This document shows, piece by piece, positions 48,974 through 57,110 of a stretch of 64,000 bases of DNA. The position numbers were made by a program, and so were the translations under genes. The stretch comes from Devosia ginsengisoli (GTDB lineage Bacteria > Pseudomonadota > Alphaproteobacteria > Rhizobiales > Devosiaceae): positions 512,501 to 576,500 of the forward strand of contig NZ_JANQAJ010000009.1 of assembly GCF_024707105.1 (NCBI RefSeq). The letters run 5' to 3'. Each line of letters starts with the position of its first letter. The stretch's first letter is position 1. Under the pieces are notes generated by a model that saw only the letters and a list, made by a program, of their open reading frames with translations, was not told the origin of the DNA and did no database searches.

Positions 48974-49572
48974 TTCTCCAGCCCCCGCACCATCTGCCTT
49001 GCCACCTGGCGCAATTGCTGCGGGTCGCGCTCGATGCGGCCGGTGAGCAGGCGCTGCCAGATGAAGCCGGCCAGCATGTCGGCGCATAGGCCCACATCGA
49101 TATCGGCTGCCAGTTCGCCGCGCGCGATGCCGCGCTGGAAGATTTCCCCGCTCTGGATGCGCCGCTCGGCCGAATATTCGGCCAGCGAGGCGGCGGCGGC
49201 TTCATCGCGCTGCGCCTCGGCGATGACGAAGCGGAACACCTGCCCCGCCCCGGTATCGCCCCAATGGGCGAAGACGCCGGTCAGAAAGGCGAAGACATCG
49301 CCCTCGACGCTGCCGGTATCCATATGCACCGAAGCCGGCTTGTGCCGGTGATAGACATCGAGCAGGAGCGCCGTCTTGCCGGGCCACCATTTGTAGATGG
49401 TCGGCTTGCCGGCGCGGGCGCGCTTGGCTACCGCCTCGATGGAAAAGCCTGCAATCCCCACCTCCGCCATGATGGCTTCGGCAGCCTCGAGGATGGCCTG
49501 TTCCGTCTCCGGATTGCGGCGCGCGCCGATGGACCGGCGGCGATCGTCGATATCGTCTGCTAGCTCGTTCAT
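48958..49572 (-). CDS. TetR/AcrR family transcriptional regulator
   Basis: Repressor of 204 aa from the ATG at 49572 (MNELADDIDDRRRSIGARRN); a TTG 9 bp upstream is an alternative. The N-terminal HTH reads ILEAAEAIMAEVGIAGFSIE, then RARAGKPTIYKWWPGKTALL. The ligand-binding half has no recognised substrate. The final residues (GTPS) and the stop codon are encoded within a dispersed palindromic repeat, so the original C-terminus was probably changed. It is divergent from a small membrane-protein gene across a palindromic operator, which suggests autoregulation and control of that gene. Confidence 0.92.
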   Translation of the reverse strand: MNELADDIDDRRRSIGARRNPETEQAILEAAEAIMAEVGIAGFSIEAVAKRARAGKPTIYKWWPGKTALLLDVYHRHKPASVHMDTGSVEGDVFAFLTGVFAHWGDTGAGQVFRFVIAEAQRDEAAAASLAEYSAERRIQSGEIFQRGIARGELAADIDVGLCADMLAGFIWQRLLTGRIERDPQQLRQVARQMVRGLEKGTPS

Positions 49573-49627
49573 GACACCCAATATGGGTCAAACAATTTCC
49601 GAAGCAAAGCCCTTGAACGAAACGTGT

Positions 49628-49649
49628 CGTTCCGTTATATAACGAAACG
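49628..49649. promoter_or_regulatory. Palindromic operator between tetR and membrane-protein gene
   Basis: CGTTCCGTTATATAACGAAACG is a near-perfect 22-bp inverted repeat centred on TATA, with a further AACGAAACG / CGTTCCGTTT half-site on each side. Its position between divergent starts is typical of a TetR operator that also overlaps the promoters. Confidence 0.7.
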
Positions 49650-49672
49650 TTCCGTTTCAATGGAGTTGGCAA

Positions 49673-49909
49673 ATGCAACCCTCCCTCGCTTCCAAACTGC
49701 GCATGGCCCTGGTGATGACCCTGGCCGTCTATCCCGTGGTGACGCTCTATCTCTATGTCCTGATGCCGCTGACCCCCGGCTGGGAAATGTGGCAGCGCAG
49801 CCTGCTGCTGGTGCCGGCCATGGCCACCACCATCGTGCTGCTGATCGTGCCCTTCATCGGCAAGCATTTCGGCGGGTTCATCGCCGGGAAGAAGAAGGCG
49901 GCGGCTTGA
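49673..49909 (+). CDS. Small two-helix membrane protein
   Basis: 78 aa with two hydrophobic helices (about residues 10-32, MALVMTLAVYPVVTLYLYVL, and 41-65, RSLLLVPAMATTIVLLIVPF) and a basic Lys-rich tail. A GGAG ribosome site precedes the ATG. It is the likely target of the divergent TetR regulator. I know similar small proteins next to TetR genes but can give no function. No transporter partner is nearby. Confidence 0.8.
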   Translation: MQPSLASKLRMALVMTLAVYPVVTLYLYVLMPLTPGWEMWQRSLLLVPAMATTIVLLIVPFIGKHFGGFIAGKKKAAA

Positions 49910-49920
49910 TAGCCTCTGTG

Positions 49921-50013
49921 CCACGCCCTCGTGGTTCGACAGGCTCACCATGAGGTCTACTCAAAAATCTCAGTAGACCTCATCCTGAGCCTGTCGAAGG
50001 ACGAGGGCGTGGC
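49921..50013. repeat. Inverted repeat, family A (copy 6)
   Basis: CCTCGTGGTTCGACAGGCTC(ACCATGAGG) and CCTCATCCTGAGCCTGTCGA(AGGACGAGG). It lies between the small membrane-protein gene and argJ. Confidence 0.9.
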
Positions 50014-50103
50014 TGGATCGCCATTCGGCACAGGCCCGTCTTGCGAATGCCTTGCGTTTCGGGCACACCGGGAGCCGAACTTGTCTCCATAAGGCTCACG
50101 CAG

Positions 50104-51336
50104 ATGGCCCATCCGGTTTCCCCGCTCGCTCCCAAATCCTATCCCGACCTGCCCGCCATTGCGGGGGTGCGCTTTGCCACTGCGGAAGCCGGCATCAAGT
50201 ATAAGGGCCGCACCGATGTGCTGCTGATGGAATTTGACGAAGGCACCACCGCCGCGGGCGTACTGACCAAGTCCAAGTGCTCGTCGGCCGCGGTCGACTG
50301 GTGCAAGGCCAACCTGCCGGGCGGATTGGCGCGCGGGCTGGTGGTCAATTCGGGCAATGCCAATGCCTTTACCGGCACCAAGGGCAAGAGGAGCGTCGAA
50401 CTGACGGCCGACTATGCGGCAAAGGCCCTGGGTTGCAAGCCGAGCGAAGTGTTCCTGGCCTCGACCGGCGTCATCGGCGAGCCGCTCGACGCGTCCAAAT
50501 TTGCCGGCGTGCTGGACACGATGGCAACGCGCATGGGCGACGCGCCCTGGATGGAGCCGGCCAGGGCCATCATGACGACAGACACTTTCCCCAAACTATC
50601 GGGTGCCGTGCTCGATATCGACGGGGTGGAAGTCCGGATCAACGGCATTGCCAAGGGCTCGGGCATGATCGCCCCGGACATGGCGACCATGCTGAGCTTC
50701 GTCGTCACCGACATGCCTGTAGCGGCCCCGGTGCTGCAGGCGCTGCTGGCCAGGCATGTGCAGACCAGTTTCAACGCCATTACCGTGGACAGCGACACGT
50801 CCACGTCGGATACGCTGCTGGCCTTTGCCACCGGCAAGGCAAACGTCGAGCCGATAGCCGGCCTCGACGATCCGCGCGCCGAAGTGTTCGGCGAAGCACT
50901 GCGCGACGTGCTGTTCGACCTCGCCATCCAGGTGGTGCGCGACGGCGAAGGCGCCACCAAGCAGGTTTCCATTCATGTCGAGGGCGCCACCTCGGACGCC
51001 TCGGCCTTCCGCATCGCCAAGTCCATTGCCGACAGCCCCCTGGTCAAGACCGCCATTGCCGGCGAAGACGCCAATTGGGGCCGCGTGGTGATGGCCGTGG
51101 GCAAGGCGGGCGAGCCGGCCGACCGCGACAAGCTGGCCATCCGCTTCGGCGACCTGCTGGTCGCCAAGGACGGCGAGCGCGCACCCATCTATGACGAGGC
51201 CGCCACATCCGCCTATATGAAGGGCGAGGATCTGGAACTGACCGTGAGCCTGGGGCTCGGGGACGGCAGGGCCACCGTCTATACCTGCGACCTGACGCAT
51301 GGCTATATCACCATCAACGGCGACTATCGGAGCTGA
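50104..51336 (+). CDS. argJ: Bifunctional ornithine acetyltransferase / N-acetylglutamate synthase
   Basis: Recycles the acetyl group in arginine synthesis by moving it from N-acetylornithine to glutamate. It is 410 aa from the ATG at 50104 ([20 protein letters not shown]); the open frame to 50041 adds residues absent from the family. The self-cleavage site and nucleophilic Thr lie in the conserved [19 protein letters not shown] region. [10 protein letters not shown] and [16 protein letters not shown] are typical family blocks. The last residues [10 protein letters not shown] are a normal C-terminus. Confidence 0.96.
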   Translation: MAHPVSPLAPKSYPDLPAIAGVRFATAEAGIKYKGRTDVLLMEFDEGTTAAGVLTKSKCSSAAVDWCKANLPGGLARGLVVNSGNANAFTGTKGKRSVELTADYAAKALGCKPSEVFLASTGVIGEPLDASKFAGVLDTMATRMGDAPWMEPARAIMTTDTFPKLSGAVLDIDGVEVRINGIAKGSGMIAPDMATMLSFVVTDMPVAAPVLQALLARHVQTSFNAITVDSDTSTSDTLLAFATGKANVEPIAGLDDPRAEVFGEALRDVLFDLAIQVVRDGEGATKQVSIHVEGATSDASAFRIAKSIADSPLVKTAIAGEDANWGRVVMAVGKAGEPADRDKLAIRFGDLLVAKDGERAPIYDEAATSAYMKGEDLELTVSLGLGDGRATVYTCDLTHGYITINGDYRS

Positions 51337-51341
51337 GGCCG

Positions 51342-51464
51342 AATCCCTTCCTTCTCCCCTTGCGGGAGAAGGTGGCGCGCAGCGCCGGATGAGGGGTCTG
51401 CGATGGCGGAGAGAACCCCTCACCCGCCCTTCGGGCACCCTCTCCCGCAAGGGGAGAGGGGGGA
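51342..51464. repeat. Composite palindromic repeat, family C (copy 3)
   Basis: CTTCTCCCCTTGCGGGAGAA, GCGCGCAGCGCCGGATGAGG, then CCCTCACCCGCCCTTCGGGC and CTCTCCCGCAAGGGGAGAGG. The end of the element (GGGGGGAG) also serves as the ribosome-binding site of the next gene. Confidence 0.9.
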
Positions 51465-51472
51465 GAAAGAAA

Positions 51473-52222
51473 ATGACTGATCTGCCTACACCGGAAAGAA
51501 TGGAACGCGCCGGGCTCGAGGCCTGGCCGGGGATCGAGGTGGAGTGGGATGGCAAATGGGTGCGCCGGGCGGCCGGCGGCTACACCAAGCGCGCCAATTC
51601 GCTGCAATGCTTCGACCCCGCTGATGGCGGCGATGCCGAAAAACGGCTGGCGGCCGGTGTCGACTGGTTCAGGGCGCGCGGCATAACGCCCGTGGTCCGC
51701 ACCACGCCGCTGGCCAGCGCAAGCCTCAACGCGACGCTCGATGCGCAGGGCTGGGCGGAGATCGACCGCAGCCATCTCTATGCCATGGAACTGGACGAGC
51801 AGGAGCCCGATGCCCAAGGGCGGACCACCGCCCTGCTCGATCCCGGCTTTCTCGCCGCCCAGCAGACGCTGCAGGGGCACGACGACGCATTGATGGCACG
51901 CATGCGCGCTTTGCTCGCCGTGATGGCGGTGCCGGCTGTGGGCATCGTGGTGGAACGTGACGGCGTCGCCGTCGCTTCGGGCCTGATGGCTGTCGCCGAT
52001 GGCATCGTCATCACCGGCAATGTCATCACCGACCGGACGCGCCGGCGGCAGGGGCTCGGCGTGGCGATGATGCGCACCGGACTGGCCTGGGCGAAGACCC
52101 AGGGCGCCACGGTGGCGGCGCTCAACGTGCAGGCGGATAATCAGGCCGGCATGGCGCTCTATGCCAGCCTGGGCTATCGCCACCAATATGACTACACCTA
52201 TCGCTTCCCGAGGCAGGCATGA
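51473..52222 (+). CDS. GNAT family N-acetyltransferase
   Basis: 249 aa from the ATG at 51473 (MTDLPTPERMERAGLEAWPG). The N-terminal half resembles other two-part GNAT proteins (GGYTKRANSLQCFDP). The acetyl-CoA binding motif is in DRTRRRQGLGVAMMRTGLAW and the C-terminal block is NVQADNQAGMALYASLGYRH. The substrate is unknown. The ribosome site is supplied by a dispersed repeat. The stop overlaps the mutT start by 4 bp (ATGA), so the two are translated together. Confidence 0.9.
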   Translation: MTDLPTPERMERAGLEAWPGIEVEWDGKWVRRAAGGYTKRANSLQCFDPADGGDAEKRLAAGVDWFRARGITPVVRTTPLASASLNATLDAQGWAEIDRSHLYAMELDEQEPDAQGRTTALLDPGFLAAQQTLQGHDDALMARMRALLAVMAVPAVGIVVERDGVAVASGLMAVADGIVITGNVITDRTRRRQGLGVAMMRTGLAWAKTQGATVAALNVQADNQAGMALYASLGYRHQYDYTYRFPRQA

Positions 52223-52626
52223 GTGATTTCAAGCTGTTGCTCGTCGTCGCCGTGGCGCTCATCGACGCCGACCGGCGCGTGCTCATCGCCCAGCGGCCCC
52301 AGGGCAAGCAATTGGCGGGACTGTGGGAATTTCCCGGAGGCAAGGTGGAGCCCGGCGAAAGCCCCGAAGAAGCGCTGATCCGCGAGCTCGAGGAAGAGCT
52401 CGGCATTTCCACCAAGACGGCGTGCCTGGCTCCGGTATCTTTCGCTAGTCACTCTTACGATAATTTTCACCTGTTGATGCCACTTTACGCCTGCCGGAAG
52501 TGGCAGGGCGAGCCCCGGATGCGGGAACACACGGCCCTCAAATGGGTGCGCCCGCAGAAGCTGCGCGACTATCCCATGCCTCCGGCGGACGAACCGCTGA
52601 TCGCCGCTTTATGCGATCTGCTCTGA
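52219..52626 (+). CDS. mutT: 8-oxo-dGTP diphosphatase / Nudix hydrolase MutT
   Basis: Removes oxidised dGTP from the nucleotide pool and so prevents A:T to C:G mutations. It is 135 aa. The Nudix box is complete: GGKVEPGESPEEALIRELEE(ELGI). It begins VVAVALIDADRRVLIAQRP and ends with PMPPADEPLIAALCDLL, both typical of MutT. Conserved neighbours argJ and secA in this order of bacteria support the assignment. Confidence 0.94.
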   Translation: MSDFKLLLVVAVALIDADRRVLIAQRPQGKQLAGLWEFPGGKVEPGESPEEALIRELEEELGISTKTACLAPVSFASHSYDNFHLLMPLYACRKWQGEPRMREHTALKWVRPQKLRDYPMPPADEPLIAALCDLL

Positions 52627-52627
52627 A

Positions 52628-52715
52628 GTGCGGTCAGGAAAAGTTGCAGACTTTTTCTGGTTCGACCGCACGACAAAACAAGGACTTAGCCCCATTTCGA
52701 TTCTACCGAAATGGA
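52628..52715. repeat. Nested hairpins between mutT and the Flp pilin gene
   Basis: A long hairpin with outer arms GTGCGGTC / GACCGCAC (52628-52671) and inner arms GAAAAGT / ACTTTTTC is followed by a second one CCATTTCG / CGAAATGG (52692-52714). Such structures are common intergenic repeats in the order; the first may also terminate mutT transcription. No exact relative is seen elsewhere in this window. Confidence 0.7.
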
Positions 52716-52753
52716 TCAAGCTCTAGCGCGCGGCAGAAGCTCGGGAGGCGCAT

Positions 52754-52954
52754 ATGTTGGCTGAGACGATCAGAAGATTCGTCGGCGACGAGACCGGCGC
52801 CACCGCCATCGAATACGGCCTTATCGCCGCACTCATCGCCATGGCTCTCATCTCCACCTTCGTGAGCTTCGGCAATTCCCTGGTGAACCTGATGGGCGTG
52901 GGCGCCGGCGGCCCCGCCGACGCCATGGCCGCCGCGACCGCCAAGGTCAACTAA
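52754..52954 (+). CDS. Flp family type IVb pilin
   Basis: 66-aa pilin precursor. The short basic leader MLAETIRRFVGDETG is followed by the class IVb motif GATAIEYGLIAALIAMALI, with the conserved Glu-Tyr after the prepilin peptidase cleavage site. It would be cleaved and assembled by a Tad system, but no tad/cpa gene is in the window, so this is an orphan pilin here. Convergent with the M48 peptidase gene, 15 bp apart. Confidence 0.93.
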   Translation: MLAETIRRFVGDETGATAIEYGLIAALIAMALISTFVSFGNSLVNLMGVGAGGPADAMAAATAKVN

Positions 52955-52969
52955 GACCCATCCAAGCCG

Positions 52970-54460
52970 CTACTGCAGCACCACGACCTTGTATTTCTCG
53001 CCGACCACGATGGGATCGCCGGGATAGAGGTCGTTGATGATGTAGAACAATTCGCTGCCGCGATTGAGGCCACCCATCTGGCGGGCCAGGGAATCGGCGC
53101 TGTCGCCGGCCTTGGCGGTGACGACGCGCACGGCCACCTTGCGCACCTGGTTGAGATCGGAAGCCTCGGTGCGGCGGAAGCTCTTGAGGGTCGCCTCGGC
53201 GCCGGCAGCGAAACGCGAAGAGTCGCCCTTGGCCGCGAAGATGAAGCGATAGACCTGGCCATCGAGCCGCATGACCGACACGCGGAAGAACCACTGGTCG
53301 GTCTGGGCCAGGCCCGAGGCCATCTCGATGCCGTTATAGCTCTGCGTGGTGACGCTGTCGGCCTTGAGCCCGGCAATCCAGCCCGAGCGCAGGTAATCGG
53401 CCAGCGGCACATTGGCCTGCACATCGGCGCTGTCGAAGCGCACCGCCTCGCCATCGCCGGCCACGCCCACGACGGCACTCTGCGAATTCTGCAGCGTATA
53501 GCCCTCGGGCACGGTGAAGGTGAACTTGGACGCGGTATGGATGAAACGGCGGCCGACGATCGAGCCCTGGGCCGGGCTGTCGCCGAAGGTAAGGCCGGCA
53601 ATGGAATCGAGATAGCCCGCGCGATCGGTTTCGCCCACCTGGGCCTGGCCGAACATGGTCCGGGCGGTATCGAGCGCCTTCTGGATGCGCGCCGGGGTCG
53701 AGGGATGGGAGGACAGGAACCCGTCATCGCCCCCCTCGCCGGCCGAGAAGCTGGCAAAGCGGCTCATGACGCCGAGGAAGCGTGCTGCCGCCTGCGGGTC
53801 GTAGCCAGCCTTGCCGGCGAACTTGATGCCCTCGCGGTCCGCTTCCAGCTCCTGGTTCTGGCTGAAGGCGGCCATCGACTCGCGGGTACGGTTGGCGGTG
53901 GCATCGGTCGAGGTATCGCCGCCGAAGACGCCGGTAATGACGCGGTCGACGATTTCGGTAGTGCGGGTGCGGTCGGTGCGAGCGCGGGCGTGGCGCAGGG
54001 TGACATGGGCGATTTCATGCGCCAGCACGGCAGCCAGCTCGCTTGTATCCGATGCCAGGGCCAGGATGCCGCGCGTCACATAGATATAGCCGCCGGGCAA
54101 AGCGAAGGCATTGACCTCGGAACTGTCGAGAATGGTGACCTGGAATTGCGCATTGGGCTGGTTGGCCGCGGCCAGCAGCCGGCCGACGATGCGCGCCACC
54201 ATGATTTCTGCCGGCCGGTCGGAATAGACCCCGCCATAGGCGGCGATGATGCGCGGATGCTCGCGGCGGCCGATCACCACGTCTTCGGGGTCGGTACCCT
54301 CGGGCACCACAGTCGGCGCCGGATTGTCACCCGTCTTGCTGACGGCGATATTGCTGCCGAGCAGGCTCGAACAGGCACCCAGCGCCAGCAGCGACATGGC
54401 CAGAAGGCCTATGCGCAATGCCGGTCGCACCATCCCCGCAATTTGCCCCAAGCCCGTCAT
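52970..54460 (-). CDS. M48 family metalloprotease (exported lipoprotein) with C-terminal LysM-like domain
   Basis: BepA/LoiP-like zinc protease, 496 aa from the ATG at 54460 (MTGLGQIAGMVRPALRIGLL), which overlaps the upstream stop by 4 bp. The lipobox is LALGACSS. The zinc site is AAVLAHEIAHVTLRHARA, with the third ligand probably in NQELEADREGIKF. The C-terminal part (SADSLARQMGGLNRGSELFY) and the end PGDPIVVGEKYKVVVLQ resemble a peptidoglycan-binding LysM module. It probably takes part in outer-membrane protein quality control (known for the family, inferred here). Confidence 0.92.
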   Translation of the reverse strand: MTGLGQIAGMVRPALRIGLLAMSLLALGACSSLLGSNIAVSKTGDNPAPTVVPEGTDPEDVVIGRREHPRIIAAYGGVYSDRPAEIMVARIVGRLLAAANQPNAQFQVTILDSSEVNAFALPGGYIYVTRGILALASDTSELAAVLAHEIAHVTLRHARARTDRTRTTEIVDRVITGVFGGDTSTDATANRTRESMAAFSQNQELEADREGIKFAGKAGYDPQAAARFLGVMSRFASFSAGEGGDDGFLSSHPSTPARIQKALDTARTMFGQAQVGETDRAGYLDSIAGLTFGDSPAQGSIVGRRFIHTASKFTFTVPEGYTLQNSQSAVVGVAGDGEAVRFDSADVQANVPLADYLRSGWIAGLKADSVTTQSYNGIEMASGLAQTDQWFFRVSVMRLDGQVYRFIFAAKGDSSRFAAGAEATLKSFRRTEASDLNQVRKVAVRVVTAKAGDSADSLARQMGGLNRGSELFYIINDLYPGDPIVVGEKYKVVVLQ

Positions 54461-55266
54461 CGCGTCGCCAGAACCTCGATCTGTTCGGGATGGGTCACTT
54501 CGATGCGCGGACCATCCCGATCGTCCACCCATCCACGGATGCGCACCAGCGCATTCTCGAGCACCAGCGGATCGAGGCCCGCTTCGGCAAACAGCCGCAA
54601 AGCCGGCGCCTCGATCACGGCGGTGAAGTCTTCCTTCCAGAACCGGCCGAAATTGAGATAGGCGCGCCCGCCGGTCTTTTCGGCAAGCAGCACCCTGCCT
54701 TCGACAAGTTCATATTGGCCCGCGCGGGCGAGCAGGTCGCCCGGCTGGTCCGCCGCACGGATGCTGTAATAGGGATCGGCCCAGATGCCAAGCCTGCCCA
54801 GCCTTGCGCGGCCCTCGGCGGCGAACAATAAATCGAGACAGGCCCGGTTGTCGGGGAAGGAATAGACCCGCGCCAGGCCCTGCCCGATCATGGCCTGCTG
54901 CGCCCAGATTTCGCCCTCGGGCCCATCGATGAAGACATGCGCCAGCACGCGCCCGTAGCGATCCACGGTTTCGCCACCGAAGCCCAGCCGCACCGGCTTG
55001 TTGAGGGCAATGGCCTCAAGCGCCGCCTTGGCTTCGGGCGCCAGCGGCCAGGGGTCGAAATCGGGACGGTCGAGCGGCAGCTTGGGCGCCTGGGTGCCGA
55101 TCATCCGCACGACGCGGCCATCGTCGAGGATGACGGTGTCGCCATCGGTTACCGACGTGACCATGCCGCCCGGCTCCATGCGCAATTGCTCGCAGGCCAG
55201 GGCTGCCACCGAAATGGAACTGAGGGCCGCAAGCGCAGCGAGACGGACAAGACTGGCTTTGAACAA
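54457..55266 (-). CDS. Exported thermonuclease-family (SNase-like) protein
   Basis: Staphylococcal nuclease-like protein of about 269 aa. The TTG at 55266 gives a clean signal peptide (MFKASLVRLAALAALSSISV, then AALA). The frame is open to an ATG at 55362, but that extension has low-G+C, non-coding-like codon use. The SNase core is visible: GMVTSVTDGDTVILDDGRVV, RMIGTQAPKL, and ETVDRYGRVLAHVFID with catalytic Arg positions. The C-terminal 90 residues (VEGRVLLAEKTGGRAYLNFG ... VRIRGWVDDRDGPRIEVTHP) look like an added OB-fold. It overlaps the M48 gene start (ATGA), so the two form an operon. Confidence 0.85.
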   Translation of the reverse strand: MFKASLVRLAALAALSSISVAALACEQLRMEPGGMVTSVTDGDTVILDDGRVVRMIGTQAPKLPLDRPDFDPWPLAPEAKAALEAIALNKPVRLGFGGETVDRYGRVLAHVFIDGPEGEIWAQQAMIGQGLARVYSFPDNRACLDLLFAAEGRARLGRLGIWADPYYSIRAADQPGDLLARAGQYELVEGRVLLAEKTGGRAYLNFGRFWKEDFTAVIEAPALRLFAEAGLDPLVLENALVRIRGWVDDRDGPRIEVTHPEQIEVLATR

Positions 55267-55511
55267 TGATGGCCCCGAACAGAGACGATTCACCTTGCAC
55301 GCAATTGCGGCAAAAAAGCATGAACGATCGCGAAGCCGTGATAGCGCGCCGCTCAGGGCCATGCCCGCCCATTAAGGTAAACGGAATGTTCCGATGGCCG
55401 CTGGCCCGGAACCCTGCCTAGTATCTGACCGAGCCTGGCCCATGCCTGGAACGCCCACGAGATCGCCCTGCGCGATTTCGGTTCCCCGGAACGCGCGCCA
55501 CAGGCTCTTCA

Positions 55512-55640
55512 ATGCCCATCAATATCCGCTCCCTGCAGGTCGCCGCCATGTGGCTCTTCCTCGGCCCGCTGATCGTCGTGCTCGGCACGGCGGATATCCT
55601 GACCAATGGCCGCAGCCGCAACTGGCCGCTGGGCGACTAG
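55512..55640 (+). CDS. Possible small membrane protein (42 aa)
   Basis: Short frame MPINIRSLQVAAMWLFLGPL(IVVLGTADILTNGRSRNWPLGD) with one hydrophobic helix (about residues 8-30). Its third codon positions are almost all G or C, as in the real genes around it, and its TAG overlaps the convergent DMT stop by 4 bp. The ribosome site (CAGG) is weak. There is nothing else in the 55363-55636 gap on this strand. It is likely but unproven as a gene. Confidence 0.5.
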   Translation: MPINIRSLQVAAMWLFLGPLIVVLGTADILTNGRSRNWPLGD

Positions 55641-56587
55641 CCGGCCAGTACCGGCCTGCGGGCGAAGCGCGAACGCAGGGCCACGGTGACGCCGGCCAGC
55701 CCGATGATCGCCATGCCGACCAGGCCCACCCCGTCGGGCAATTGGCCAAAGACCAGCCAGCCCAGCAGGCCCGCCCAGAGCAGGTGAAGATAGCTCATCG
55801 GCGCCAGCAGCGACGCTTCGGCATAGCGATTGGCGGCGGTGAAGCAGAAATGGCCGATGCCGGCCGTCAGCCCCAGGCTGATAAAGAGCGCCATTTCGAA
55901 CAGGCTCGGCACCGCGCCGAACCAGAACCACGGCATGGCCAGCCCGAAGCAGATCGCGCCCGCCAGCGCCGAATAGAACAGCAAGGCCAGGGTCTTCTCG
56001 CTGCGCGCCAAGACGCGCGACAGCAGGTAATAGGTCACGGTGACCACGACATTGCACAGCGCGAAGATCACGCCCGCCGGATCGAGTCCGGCGCCGGGCC
56101 GGGCAATGAGCACCACGCCGGCAAAGCCGCCCACGGCCGCCAGCCATCCCAGGAGGCCAATGCGCTCGCCCAGCACCGGCCGCGCCAGCAGCACGACCAG
56201 GATGGGCGAGAGATAGATGATCGACGTGGTCTCGGCGATCGGCATGAGCTGCAGGGCGAGGCTCGCAAACAGCGACCCGACCACGAGGCAGAGCGAGCGC
56301 AGGGCGACCAGCCCCTTGCGCCGGACTATCACCAGTTCCCTGCCCCGGCTCGGCCCGAGCACGGCCAGCATCAGCAACGCATGCACGATATAGCGGATGG
56401 CGGCGACCAGCGGCACGTCATAGCTGGCGATGAGATATTTGTTGGTGGCGTCATTGGCGGCGAACATCAGCGTCGCCACGACGATCAACAATATCCCGAA
56501 CAGCGGCCGGTTTTCGGCCAGGCTGACCGGTGGACGCGCCGCAGCGTCCATTTCCGCGCCGGCATCGGCAACGGCCTCATCGCTCAT
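55637..56587 (-). CDS. DMT/EamA family transporter
   Basis: Inner-membrane drug/metabolite transporter of 316 aa with about ten transmembrane helices in two EamA repeats: FGILLIVVATLMFAANDATN and VALRSLCLVVGSLFASLALQ in the first, VIFALCNVVVTVTYYLLSRV and LTAGIGHFCFTAANRYAEAS in the second. The ATG at 56587 (MSDEAVADAG) has a GGAG site; the GTG at 56608 is less likely. Relatives export S-adenosylmethionine, amino acids or purines; the substrate here is unknown. Confidence 0.92.
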   Translation of the reverse strand: MSDEAVADAGAEMDAAARPPVSLAENRPLFGILLIVVATLMFAANDATNKYLIASYDVPLVAAIRYIVHALLMLAVLGPSRGRELVIVRRKGLVALRSLCLVVGSLFASLALQLMPIAETTSIIYLSPILVVLLARPVLGERIGLLGWLAAVGGFAGVVLIARPGAGLDPAGVIFALCNVVVTVTYYLLSRVLARSEKTLALLFYSALAGAICFGLAMPWFWFGAVPSLFEMALFISLGLTAGIGHFCFTAANRYAEASLLAPMSYLHLLWAGLLGWLVFGQLPDGVGLVGMAIIGLAGVTVALRSRFARRPVLAG

Positions 56588-56779
56588 CGTCGTCTCCGGG
56601 GAAGGCACGGCTGGAGGCCGGCCCGAAGGCCGGCGCAGTCGTCAGGAATTCATGACCGCTGACTCGCCGGCTGATTTGCCGGCCCACCCAGCATGCTGCC
56701 ATGCCGGCCATTCAGCAAGAGGCCACGGCGCGCAAACGGGGTTTCGCTGCCGCGACGCATTTGCTATCCACGACCTCGT

Positions 56780-56856
56780 GGTCTCGTAGCTCAGCTGGAT
56801 AGAGCACCGGATTCCTAATCCGGGGGTCATGGGTTCGAATCCCGTCGAGATCACCA
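56780..56856 (+). tRNA. tRNA-Arg (anticodon CCT)
   Basis: A full 77-nt cloverleaf with a 7-bp acceptor stem (GGTCTCG / CGAGATC, one G-T pair). The D arm contains AGCTCAGCTGGATAGAGCA. The anticodon stem CCGGA / TCCGG encloses the loop TTCCTAA, giving anticodon CCT, which reads AGG. The T arm is GGGTTCGAATCCC and the encoded 3' end is ACCA. Such tRNAs are common integration sites; a lower-G+C gene follows it. Confidence 0.97.
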
Positions 56857-57110
56857 CTTTAGATGCGCGGAACCCCAACAAGAACGCAGAAAGAACATAA
56901 GACGCACAAAAAGAGTGCGCGCTGCGGGGAAAACTGACCACAAACAGTTGCAAGCAAGGCACTGGCTGGTGAAATGGGGTGACTGTTACCAGTCACCCCG
57001 GCGATTCGGCGCGTTTCTCTCGCGTACGAAGAAAAAGCGCTCCTCCCGCTGTGCAAATTGGGTTTAGCGTGCGCCGGGGCCAAATGGCAATACGCCAGAA
57101 AGCCCTGACC

